A stretch of DNA of 64,000 nt from Skeletonema tropicum (taxonomy: Eukaryota; Bacillariophyta; Thalassiosirophyceae; Thalassiosirales; Thalassiosiraceae). The translations under genes were made by a program, and so were the position numbers. Shown here piece after piece: positions 52,283-63,204 of this stretch. The notes below the pieces were generated by a model. It was not told where the DNA came from. It worked only from the letters and a program-made list of their open reading frames with translations, and did not search any database. The stretch lies in NCBI GenBank assembly GCA_037178625.1, contig CM074131.1, positions 3,038,001-3,102,000 on the forward strand, in the 5' to 3' direction. The first letter of the stretch is position 1; every line of letters starts with the position of its first letter.

Positions 52283-53396
52283 GAAACTCGTAATTAATGA
52301 ATCATAAAGAGTTCGGTTATATTGCTTACTACCATCATCTGGAAAAACTCCTAGCTTGTAATAAGGACTTCGTGGCTTATTGCATTCAAGACATTTCTTT
52401 TCACATTGACAAAGATTGACAACGTCATTGCAGAGCAACTTTATAGCCGTATTCTATTGTAAAGAGACTAATTGGTAAAATTGTGCACAGCACAATTATA
52501 CCAATTAAGGCCAACGTCATAGCAGAGCAACTTTATAGCCGAATTCCGTTGTATAAAGACTACTGACAAGCCACACAGCAAATGACCAACAGCAAGATGA
52601 CGACACAATACTTTACAGGCCCCGAGGGCCCGCGCTGAACCCGCCACATACACCGCTGCACGCCACCACTATCGCACCATTCTGCGCGCCCCTGTTTATA
52701 GTTTTTAGTCGATTGTTGCCGCTGGGTTCATGAATTCATTGTTTATACCATGCTCTTATCTACTACACAATTGGTCGATATTTTTCGTCGCCCGACGCAC
52801 CCGCCTCACTTCCTATAGCCACTTCTATGCCAATAAAACGCTATTACGAACCGATCGGACTACACATATCTCTTCTGATAATATATGCGCGAGGTATGGT
52901 GCCTTGGTTCGGTCGGAGATTCGGTTTAATCGTCCCATATCTATCTTATGTGTAGGGCCGACGATGCGGTGATGGGGAAAAATACCGCCTACATATAGGG
53001 GGTGATCCGACGGTGATATTGTCCATTTCATGCAACGCTACGCACAACATTCGTTTTGGTATGTCATGGCCTTTCGTTGGATATGCGGTATGCTGCATGT
53101 AACAGGTTGTAAGCGACATAGTAACACCAGAACTGCCATGGTCGGCGGCCGGCGGCTATTTTTTTGATGATTTTTGACACAAAAAAATGTTGACCCGTTG
53201 CCTTTCCTGCATTGTAACCGCCGAAATAGTCGAGCTTCGTTATCGGTGGACTACACCGACGGAAAGAGCTGCTTCTTGGCTATTCATAACTGCACTGAAC
53301 GTCTTCTAAATGTGAGTTGTTGCTGTTTTATTAACTACGTAGGAAGCTAGGTGGCAAAAATGGTCGCGCATGCGCGACCATACCCGGAAAGCTGTT

Positions 53397-54002
53397 ATTC
53401 CCTCCCGTGACAGAGTATACCCAAGATACTCGACCTCTTCGGCAGCAAAGTTACATTTGGCAGCGTTAACTTGCAGACCTGCGTCACGCAATCTTTGAAG
53501 AACTGTATCTAGTTTCTCCAGATGGTCCTCGAAGGTACCAGCGGTGATGAGCAACAAATCATCAATGTATGCTCTTACATATTCCAAATCGTAGAATAGA
53601 CCGTTCATTTTCGATTGAAAGATGTCTGGACTACAGGCGACCCCCATAGGTAGACGTTTGTAGCAATAGAGACCCCATGGAAACACGATAGTGCAAATTT
53701 CCATGGTTGCTGGATCCAACCTAAGGTGATAGTATCCCATATTAAGGTCAATCGCTGTGGCCCATTGAAAGTCCTCGATCTCCTGCAACGTCTGCGCAAT
53801 CTTCGGCAAAGGATAAGGCTTGCGAATCAGGCGTGCATTGAGAGCGCGGAAGTCCGTAAGGAAGCGGACTGTACCATTTGCTTTTGGTATGACAAATGAG
53901 GGGGCTCCCCATTCGCTTTGCTCAATTGGTTCTAAGACACCAATGTCACAAGCAAATAGGACCGGTATTGATTGTGCAACTAGAGCCAGAAGAGACCACT
54001 AG
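53397..54002 (-). pseudogene. Ty3/gypsy reverse transcriptase palm region
   Basis: The minus strand encodes IGVLEPIEQSEWGAPSFVIP, RFLTDFRALNARLIRKPYPL, then FQWATAIDLNMGYYHLRLDP, LPMGVACSPDIFQ and VRAYIDDLLLIT, which holds the catalytic YxDD, and NAAKCNFAAEEVEYLGYTLS. These are canonical gypsy RT blocks. The frame is cut by the 6.3-kb element at 53396 and fails at about 54002, where LTR-like sequence of another element begins. Confidence 0.88.
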
Positions 54003-54505
54003 GAACACGGATATCATGGTGACTAAGCTTAAGAGCTAAAGAAGAAGAGTGGGCTATTCCCAAAGGTGATGAAGGAGCACCAACGTGCAACGCCATCTTG
54101 TGTGAGAGGATCAATCACGGGTTCTTACCGTGGTTGCTACTTGACACGTGTGAACAGGAAGAATGACTGTCGTAACGGTATTGGAATACCGGAAGAGAGT
54201 CATATCCTGTGACATTCTCCCCCGAACTTGTGTGAACCAAAAACGAGCTGTCAAGACTGGAAAACCCATGGCAAGCCATCCGGATAAAAAACCAGTCTAA
54301 CAGATAGAAACCAAAACCCAACTTGGGAAAAAAAGACCTCCAGGCAATGTCAATTTCGATCGAATCAAGGACGTAAGTTCTTTTGTGATATTAGAGCAAC
54401 CAAATGTACTTTCCTTGACATCGGTTGTGTGTGCATAGGATTTGGCCAAGACGTCGTTGTTCAACGTTCAGTTTCCATTTCCAATTCGAATAATTTCTCT
54501 ATACA
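54003..54505 (-). repeat. probable LTR of a second gypsy element
   Basis: On the minus strand a purine tract (ACAGGGGGTG) precedes TGTATAGAGAAATT at 54505, like the junction at 42950. The sequence down to about 54003 has no ORF and abuts the broken RT of the first element. Confidence 0.4.
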
Positions 54506-57500
54506 CACCCCCTGTACTCCTCAATACTATGGGGTCTTTATCAATTGTTGTAGCGCTCACTAGACTAAACTAACTGAGGCTCGTTTTTGTATCGTACAGT
54601 TCCTTTCGTGTCAACTTCAGTCGCTTGAAGAAGAGACCTCCGTTGGAGTCTCTGCTTTCGGCAGATTTAAGACTTTAAAAACGGCTAGATCAAAGCCTAC
54701 GAACCAAATCAGTATTTGGGATCGCGACGCTTCGAAGTTCTTTCGAGCGTTTGGAACTATCCACCAATTTCTTTCGGCAGCGGCCATCCTGGCGACCAGA
54801 GTATAACAAGTGTCTATCTTGGACAACGCTTTACTGGCTTCGCAAGGCTGCGTTAAACGGTGTGGTACGAAGAGACCAGATTGTCTTCCGGCTGCATTCG
54901 GATTTGACGATCGGGCTGCATCAACAGGTTCACAAGTGACTCTGTTTTTGCGGCAGTAGTACTGCGGTGGGTGCATTGTAATTGTAACAAGTACATATTG
55001 CACTCCGTCCAGAGAGGTTGTATCATCTCTGTATTCTTGAATATCGTGACTTACGTGTTGGAAGAGTATCACTGGCTTCATGTGCATTCATCACTTCTGC
55101 CTAAAACGATTTAATCAAGAGTCTTGAAGAACAGGTAGAGAGTCCGCTTGAACTTCACTTGAAGTGTGAGAAGAGGAGTCACTCTATCTCGCGGATTCAC
55201 CAACATCCCGTTCGAATCTTTGGTAGTGGGAAAGTCAACCACTTTGAACGAGCCGTGGAAGGTCGATCATAGTTTCACACATAATAATGGCAATTTGAAT
55301 GTTGCAAAGGGGTAAGCGCATCCTGAGCTCCCTCCTCAGCCTTCTTTGGCACCTCTACCTCAATCGAATCTAATATCAGATCAGACGATAGGGCAACAAC
55401 AACTGCATGCACAACTGCATAACTTCCTGATAAAATAAGCGTACTTGCATCAGTACCTGTCAGAACCTCGTTGACGTAAAGTGCGTTCTTACGATCCATC
55501 GGCCTAAGGCACAAAACGGTCGTGATATACCAGATCCCCTAAGCAAGGTCTTGGATCTTGGATTGAAGAGCTGCCGGAATCACCACAGAGGTATCTCCTT
55601 TCGCATCGTTGCATAGGCTCTGCATACATCATCTCTGTCGAAGATCATTAGAATATTTCTCGATCCCATTAGAATGTTGCGGCAGGTCCAGGAACATACG
55701 TAGCTAGCTTTGCTTCATCAACGTTTATATCAGAACACTATCTTCTACTTCCATGTCGTGTGTGACTATGCGCAGTCACAAGAGCTTACCATTTGTCTTC
55801 GTCATCTTTAGATCAGCCACTCAAAGAGCTGCTGTCTTCCCAAGTCTGCATTATAACAGCGCACTCCAATGAGCTGCTGTCGGTACCTCTTCCTTTGTAG
55901 GTGTGGCATGTGTCGTGAAGGATGACGCTGTCAAACGCTGGTAATGTATGTACTACTTTCCTTTACGCTGAAGCATCACACCCTCAACCACTGAGGATCT
56001 CAACTGAGGCAGCGCAGCCTCGCTAGCACTAGCCCCGTCGCAGTCGTAATATCTTCCCCTTGCAATTAGTTTGAGGTTGATTTGATAAATATGAGTAGAG
56101 ATTGTCTCCCGGAGGGTATGGCGGCCCTCGCCCTGTCTTTAGACCGGAAGAACTCCAGGCACAAATGCCGAGAGGAGGTGATAGCACATTACTCACCCGC
56201 ACTCCGACACGCGCCCTTGAACTTCTTTTCGAAGTTCAAGCTTCATCACTTCATCTCCTGTTGTGCACCACGACAGATGCCAGTCGATGAGTGTCTTCAA
56301 GAATCGATACTCCCCCAAGCCTTGCGCTTGAATGAAGTAAGCTCAGCCAAAATGCCGATCAACTCTGAATTTGGAAACGCCTTAGACATGCATCTAGTCG
56401 CTGGCGATTGATCATGGGAACGCTTCCTTGTTTGGTCAGCATCCCTCCTCCCCGTACCATATTGACCGAATTTCGAGGAGGCCCCACATTTGCCACTAAA
56501 GGCAGCGGAGCAGATCTATTGGTAGTCTTGGTACAACACACAAGAACTAAGATGGCAACCACCATCGTCGAAAGAACAATTTCCAGATGGTGTATCCAAG
56601 TGTTAGTCACTTCCTGGGCATGGTAAGTGTCTTTTGCAGCATTTACTTGGAAGCCTCGAGAACTGCCTTGAGCACGCTTCTCTCTTATTTGATCATTATT
56701 ACCTGCGTTGTGTACACCAAACAACAGGTCGTTCCGATAGAGTTAAACACTTTCTCATCATGTATTACAACATTTCAGTAGAAGATGTCCGGGTGCAAGT
56801 GTAGCTCCCTCGATGGCCTGCTCTGTACTGAACCCTCCATGACGCAGGCTTGGCGAGCTCTGTCCCATCTGAGTATCCAATAATCAGGTCACCGAACTAT
56901 GAACGAAATTTACCATCAGCCGATGAATGTCTCAAGTGCATTGGAAGAAGGTGAACCTCCCGAAACACGGTGAGCAGTCGGCTACGGATCTCAGCCACTC
57001 TCGGACTGTAGGACGAGCATTGAGCAAGCAGCCAGCTTTCTCACAAGTCCTCCACTAGTTGTCTTCAACAACAGCGGTTTAGAAGGACGATGTCTTGTAG
57101 TTATCATCTCGTTGTGCTGGTATGCGCCTGTTTGCGACCCTGCCTTGATTTCCGCATGTGCTTTTCCACTTGCTCGAGCAATCCTTGAACGTCCTCTCCT
57201 TCACGTGAGAAGTACATCCAGCAAGGATAGTTAAGTCGGATGCATCGAGGTGTGTGCAGGTTCCTTTTGAACACCGTAGGTAATCTGCAGCAGCATGGTT
57301 CCAACCACAATTATATTCGCCGACGCGAGATTGCGTTGTGAAAGTAGTCTTCCTTTTCTAGGCATGACCACCGTATTAGTATTGATAGAGTAGTCTCTCC
57401 TACGAGACCCACCACTCCGGATAATGTTTGAATTTGAGCTTGCGCAAGAGATTCCTTTCGACTGTCGCGTGTAAACAAGACAGAGAATCAAGGTACGAGA

Positions 57501-57930
57501 TTCGGGACTCGGGACACTTGCCATGGACACAAAGTACCAAGGAAGTCCCCTTCCCTTCAGACTAACATCTGAATTGCTCATTAGTATTTTGGAAGATCTC
57601 TTTGGTGGAAGAAACGGCACACCAAAGGATATAATCCGATATCTAGGAGAAGCAGAGTAGACAATCGTTACTCCCCCATGACCTTGTCTTCTGAAATATG
57701 TTAGGCATGATTGCCACGTTGGCCAACCACATTTAGAGAACATGGACAATCCATGGCTGCCACAGCGGCACAGACCATTTTGGTTTGGTAATTCCAGTTC
57801 AGATTGCTCTTGAATTGTTTCTCTCATTCCTCCTCCTCCCACAATGCAAGCAAGAGGCTGGTCATCCTAGATGCACCAGTGAATGAAATGGTGCGCGCGG
57901 CGATTTGTGACTGCATGTTGTGTATGGTGT
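54506..57930 (-). pseudogene. degenerate pol of a second gypsy element and unrecognised decayed sequence
   Basis: Immediately upstream of the second LTR, the minus strand reads TEVDTKGTVRYKNEP, the C-terminal end of a gypsy integrase. Beyond it only short, shifted frames remain (for example 54617-55087, 55275-55514 and 57231-57842 on minus), none with a recognisable domain. The stretch is best read as old retrotransposon debris; I see no host gene. Confidence 0.4.
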
Positions 57931-59381
57931 GTAGTGCGGCGCGGGCCCTCGGGGCCTGTTTTTTTTTTGTGCAATGTACCCGTCTATAAATTTGCTCTGC
58001 AATGCTTGTTGTTGTAACATAAATGTGTCATGATGACAAAATTATTCTGTGGATTTCGTGTTGGATTTTTTTTTGCAATGTATCCGTCTATAAAGTTGCT
58101 CTGCAATGCTTGTTTAATAACATTCTTATAACAGAAACGTTTTATAGTACATACTCACTTACTTACTTAGAGCCGTTCCAAGCAAAATTGCATCGTAGAT
58201 GCATAAGATTTTGATAGCAGCTAACAAAAAAGTGCAGCGCGCTTTCCGAGCACAACTGCATGCATGCATGTTTTTTCGTTCGACAGTCAGTATCTAACAT
58301 CATAGCCGCTACTCTCATAGCCACCACGTTGCACAAACCCTACCAATAGTAATATCCAGTGAACTATATCGCAGACAACACCCTTTGCAACTATTCAGCC
58401 GCAGGGTTTTATTATTACAACTGTCTACACCGCATAAATAAATGACTAATACATGCTACATAAATGTCATTTCTGTCTATGATGTTGCTATTTTTATCCA
58501 GCCTATTGCAATATTATGGACAATAAATAGCCGACACTTCTTATATATAATAATGTTGATGAGTTGCGGTCTTTAGAGCCGCTCGATCCGCCGTCTACAG
58601 GCTTATTGTTGTGTTAGAGTGTCAAATTATTTATGCAATTTTGTGCACATCTTGTGTCCTTGGTATTTTGGAGGTGTGGGGGGGCTTTAATGGTCATTCC
58701 GAGCAACCAGAATCTCACTTCATATTATCATCGGCGATGGGTAGCGGAGGGGTAGTGCCTATAGATGTTTATCATCTTCGATGGGTGCAGGGAAGGTGGT
58801 TGTTTTCATTTCAAATCTCAATGAAGTGGATTGCAATGATATTATCTCCACCCCTACAGCAGCCGAAACGCCACACTGCTGCGAAAAAATCGCCATAATG
58901 TCGTTTAAGGGATGGGCCATCGATACCTTATGAAATATACTCATGGACTGAGATAGGCGGCCATACTAGGGGTGCCATTGTAGGCCATTGTGGTGGCATC
59001 TTTTTCTCTTTTTCTGCACGATCATCGATCATGCAAAAACCGAGTTGGCTTTTTGACGAAATAATTTACCGATCGCGTTTGACAGTACTTTATACCGATC
59101 GCGTTTTACATATTCTCAAATATATGACGTCACTTGTTCCTCTCCTAACTTCAACGTGTCAGCTTCTCTGCTGGCAGGAAGAACATGTCGCCATCCGTGA
59201 CTTTTCCGCGCAGCCACTCATCGACTATCATGCTACGGAACACCACATGCAATTAGAAGAGTGCATAAATAATAATGAGTGGCTTGCGTATGACATTCCT
59301 CGCACGCAAATCAATATCTTAAATATGTGACCATTACGGACCGGCATAACCAAACCACGAACAAAATTGACCGTATAAAAT

Positions 59382-61046
59382 ATGCACACTTCAAGAGAGA
59401 AAGCGCAGCAACAGCAACCATCCTCTTCCGACGTGAACAGCAAGAGCGCTCGGAAGGGTGTTAGATGCTCATTTCTGTCTATTCGTCAAATAATTTACAA
59501 AGTCCAATGGCCGAAAGTGCGTGTAGGCGATCATATCATCCGCGAAATAGTAGAATTACAATCATCGCGCAATCCATGCTTCGAACACTCTACTGATCCA
59601 CATACTCTTCTGAGGCTTGTTCTTTCCTCTTGCAATATGCGTGAACTAAAACATGTATTGTCTGAGCTAGGATGCGTAATGGATCTATATCGCACCAGAC
59701 AGGAACAATTATCTATCGCTTACAATGTCATTTCCAATCGCAACGTTACCTGTAACGGTTCAAGCTCGGCTCAGTTCTACAAATCGGATGCAGAAAGCAA
59801 AGCTGGAATAATGAATTATGGCCGTTGTGTAAATAACAGTCATAACTTGCAGTCGTTGGCTGCTCCAGAGTGTTCCAGCATATTGTCTAATGGGTAAGTC
59901 CGAAAGTGTATTGTTAAGATGAGCTGAAATTGGAAGAAGCGTCTTATGTGATTCAGAATTTCATGTATAAGCGAAACGCTTAACACTGCGTAAAACATTA
60001 CGTAGAGTGATCGTACGAACATAGAAAGGATCGCTCATTCATCTACATTTAAGTCGCTTTTTGCTGTGTGGTATTAACCTTCCATAGAGTTCATGCCAAA
60101 AATAAAATTGTGATGTATGCAAATTTATTTTAAACTTGAACTGGTATTGTTTCTCCCATATGAATGTCGTCATGTCAAAAACTAATCACTTATCCTTACT
60201 TATCCCTATTTTCATTTACTTCAGCAATGGCGGTGTGACAGCGGGCAACAAAAAAGATGTTGTCGACAACAACAAGAACGAGCATGATATACCTCTTCTG
60301 CAGACAAAGCAAGGCGATTGCATCTCTCCCGCTCATGTTAGATGCACTAACTTTGAGCAGGCAGAAGCATTTGATGCATCATGCAAATCATGGAGATCAT
60401 GCGATAATAATAATGATTATGACGTTGTCGAGCAGGCGAGTTCTTTGTTAAAGTTAAAGCAATCATCAAAAAATTATGACATCGAACAGCAGTGCCCTAA
60501 AGAGAGCAATGGTAGTGCCGCAACTCCAGTGAATACTCATCATCCGTCTGAAACGGACATACCAGCGTCTACTCCTTCTGATGAGGAGTCAGCAGTTGAC
60601 CCAACTAATCTTCCGGAGTTGCTGTATCATGCTGGGGAACAACCTGCTACTGTTCGCGCATATCGCCGCTGCTCAGAAGATCGCAGTCTTGTGGGCCGCC
60701 AAACCATTCGCGATCATTTATATGATTCTCCGTCTACCAGTAGACTTCCGCGCAGCTGTCTCGACCGCCTGTTTCATGAGTCTTCTGGTTCTACCGTGAA
60801 GGATTATCCGTGTCGTAATGCTACTTCGGTTGCTAGACTGTCAGGAGAACGTGATAATGATGGCACCAATATGGGTGTTGGTAATGTTGATAACGCCCCC
60901 TTGGAAGCAGACGATGCTGGTGTATTTCGTAGCAATAATGGCAATGCAGCTCGGCCAGTTGGAGTTGGAGAAATTCCACAGAACACAAAAGCGTCTGGAA
61001 CTATTGGATCTATGTTGGGAGAGCTGTCGGAAAAGGGAATCCAACG
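59382..61046 (+). CDS. unidentified two-exon gene in helicase element copy B
   Basis: Exon 59382-59893 (MHTSREKAQQQQPSSSDVNS onward, with LVLSSCNMRELKHVLSELGC) joins exon 60225-61046 across a 331-bp GT-AG intron, in frame (SNG to NGGVTAGNKKDVVDN). The second exon is acidic, Ser/Asn-rich and has no known domain. It ends at a donor (CAACG-GTGAGT) identical in position to the one before the helicase exon in copy A, but in a different frame, so a frame shift or a cargo replacement lies upstream. Confidence 0.45.
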
Positions 61047-61154
61047 GTGAGTGAATGTAGAAATGTATTCTTGAATTCGAAATATAGCATGGCACTGATC
61101 AATCATCCCTCTTTACACAAATTTGTAATCACTCCACTCCACCACTCCACTCAG

Positions 61155-61637
61155 CACGTGCCAATACCACCCTACACTCACATCTGCAACAAAGGATGCT
61201 GTACTGCCACGTTCATGCCCCTGCAAATTGCATTCGCAATCACAATACACCGCTGCCAGGGCATGGAGGCCGGGTTCGGCAAGGACGATCGATGGAATCG
61301 CATGGTGATAGATCCGTCAGATGAGCTCTGGGAGAGAAGCCAGTGCCTTGGGACAGGATACGTTGCTACCAGCAGGGGCAAAACACTTGGTTCCAAAAAT
61401 GTTATGCACCCGACGGATAGTGCGATTTATTGGACAGGGCCGAGCGTGTCTGTAGAACGGTTACACAATTGCAAGACGAACCAAGATGGCCAACTCTGCA
61501 AACTCTTCAAGAAGCGGGACAAATGGGTCAAATACCTTGACGGCAAGGCAGAAGAAACCAAGACAAGATACAACAAAAGAAAGCTTGATGAAATGACGAA
61601 AACAACTTACCAAAAGGCAGTGGATTATTTTTCCTAG
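61155..61637 (+). CDS. PIF1-like helicase C-terminal exon, copy B
   Basis: The exon follows an AG acceptor and encodes HVPIPPYTHICNKGCCTATF, then MPLQIAFAITIHRCQGMEAG (motif V) and GYVATSRGKTLGSK (motif VI), with a basic tail ending KAVDYFS. It is close to the copy A exon. The upstream half of the helicase seen in copy A is replaced here by unrelated sequence, so the enzyme cannot be complete. Confidence 0.75.
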   Translation, partial: HVPIPPYTHICNKGCCTATFMPLQIAFAITIHRCQGMEAGFGKDDRWNRMVIDPSDELWERSQCLGTGYVATSRGKTLGSKNVMHPTDSAIYWTGPSVSVERLHNCKTNQDGQLCKLFKKRDKWVKYLDGKAEETKTRYNKRKLDEMTKTTYQKAVDYFS

Positions 61638-62102
61638 TGGACGATACAATGCCATATTCACAACTTGCATGGAAAATAAATTTGTCTTGAAGACAAAATT
61701 ATTTTCAATTGACAGATACAACAAAGGGAGAATATTTCTCGTGATGAAGAAACATGTCACCTATAATGACAATATACCTGCATTTCTTTCTGCGAATGAC
61801 GGTATCCTCGACAGATATAGCCAATCAATTTCTGTAAAAAGCGCATTTAAGCCAGGTACTTCTCGCTTTCTACGTAGGAACAAGTACAAATTCTACAGCG
61901 GTATGGGTCTACAGAGCCTCTACGTGTCCCCCAGGTAAACCTTCTCACTAAATAGCTACTATACTGATTCCTACCAAGATCCCTGTAGAAAAAAGTTTGG
62001 AAAAAAATGGAGAATTTGTGACCATAAGGGGTTGGGCACCTCCCGGCCCCGTTATCGACACTTCACTGCGCTTGTTTCGACCCGGGGCCCCGAGGGCCGA
62101 TA
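61303..62102. repeat. left arm of a long inverted repeat (pairs with 63201-64000)
   Basis: Each position x pairs with 125303 minus x. Several translated frames are identical at mirrored positions (61669-61938 with 63365-63634; 61461-61760 with 63543-63842), so there are no indels. The arm ends at the GC-rich terminal motif of copy B. The true outer extent is unknown because the partner leaves the window. Confidence 0.92.
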
Positions 62103-63200
62103 AGGATGAATTTACGCTAAATAGTTCGTCGCTGGATAGAAATGACTTGAACAGTACGCTGTGCGTAACTGAATAGACATGACCTTTCTTTGAACAGCAC
62201 GCTGTGCGCAACTGAATAGACTTGATCTTTCTTTAACCAGGACGTCGCTGCACATGTTGAATCAACAGGGACAAATAAAGGGACAAATAAACACGATTTG
62301 CTTTCACAGCAATATAATTTTTATTAATTAGGGTAGGTGGTTCAATTGCACGTTCGACTTCGCCCAGTGGGGTATAATCGTCTCGTCATCCTGAGATACT
62401 CGCTTGAGCAAGGCGTAGACTACCTCGGCAACACTGTGTAATAACCAACAATCCATCAAGGCTAAGCGGCTGCGACAATCACAATCTGTACAGAATGCGT
62501 CGACAAACATGCTCTCAATAGCTCCAGCTACATGCACTATCATGCTGTAAAGATCAAAACTCTCCACACCTTCTCAGAGGTAGACAAGAGAGTGCGTATT
62601 TTTCCAATTGTGACCAGCGTCTTATAAGGAATAAATACTTCTAAGTCTGCTAACTATATCCGCAAACTCTGTTGTTGTGAGGGTATCATCTCGCCTAACA
62701 GCAGATGACTCTCGATATGTGAGGGTTGGATGAGAGAACACTTCTCCCCCCACACGTAATTCTAATCGTAGTCCATCGCTCAACAGCTGATGTCCTTGTT
62801 TGGATTTAGATGACCGTAGTCTTTTTATTGGAATGAAATTCCTTATTGTGATGAGCTGTGCCACGGTGCATTCTCGCCATGGGCACTTCCTCTACATGAG
62901 GAGAATCGAAATTCTTTTCTCACCTCCGATGCGCTTCTGTCAACGTCGAAACACACTTCTATCGCACGCCGTCACATCTCCATGGTAGCACGAAACGCCG
63001 AGCGTTCATCGCACATCCATGTGTTGACGAAATGGATCTTCTAGAAGCCAATCGATTTTGTTGTACTAGCTCACGGTTCACAAACCCACCAATGTGGATA
63101 TGCGCTGAATAATATTAATTTTTTTCTTCTCAAAGGTCGATCTTTCCCGACCGATGAAGGATTCTTTTGCTTTACACCCAGTAAACTGGATGGAAATATT
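62103..63200. other. 1.1-kb unique spacer between two inverted helicase elements
   Basis: A 43-bp unit is repeated twice in tandem at 62149-62191 and 62192-62234. Two minus-strand ORFs of 79 and 80 codons (62328-62567 and 62622-62864) may be exons of one unrecognised gene. Nothing else is identified. Confidence 0.5.
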
Positions 63201-63204
63201 TATC

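Larger units (their letters stand above)
47287..52630 (-). mobile_element. helicase-bearing element, copy A (contains a nested 1.5-kb element)
   Basis: Both ends carry GGCCCTCGGGGCC reading inward (47287-47299 and, inverted, 52618-52630). Inside, on the minus strand, lie a PIF1-type helicase C-terminus and additional exons. Near the 5' end, CTATAAAGTTGCTCTGC occurs twice (inverted at 52430-52446 and 52522-52538), as in copy B. Without the nested 1495-bp element the length is 3849 bp, close to copy B's 4155 bp. It resembles a Helitron-type element in gene content, but the ends differ from canonical Helitron TC...CTRR. Confidence 0.62.
47090..53396. mobile_element. 6.3-kb inverted-repeat element inserted in gypsy pol, itself carrying nested elements
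   Basis: AACAGCTTTCCGGGTAT at 47090-47106 is repeated inverted at 53380-53396. The gypsy RT reads SREGI up to the right end and resumes with KPQVSK at the left, so the element is a true insertion; joining the flanks restores the RT frame with no obvious target duplication. A perfect palindrome (TGGTCGCGCATGCGCGACCA, 53361-53380) abuts the right repeat. Minus the nested helicase element it would be about 960 bp, with no transposase seen. Confidence 0.72.
57944..62098 (+). mobile_element. helicase-bearing element, copy B
   Basis: GGCCCTCGGGGCC begins at 57944 and recurs inverted at 62086-62098, giving 4155 bp. Near the 5' end, CTATAAA(T/G)TTGCTCTGC occurs at 57984-58000 and 58088-58104, matching the pair in copy A. 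The order is leader, two unrecognised exons, then a helicase C-terminal exon. Homology with copy A continues about 55 bp outside the 5' motif (to AATGGTGCG), so the true 5' tip may lie near 57888. Confidence 0.65.

Noticed and set aside
61669..61938. 89-codon ORF present in both arms of the inverted repeat
   Set aside because: It lies downstream of the helicase stop in the 3' region of the element; identity between the arms follows from the duplication and does not show coding.
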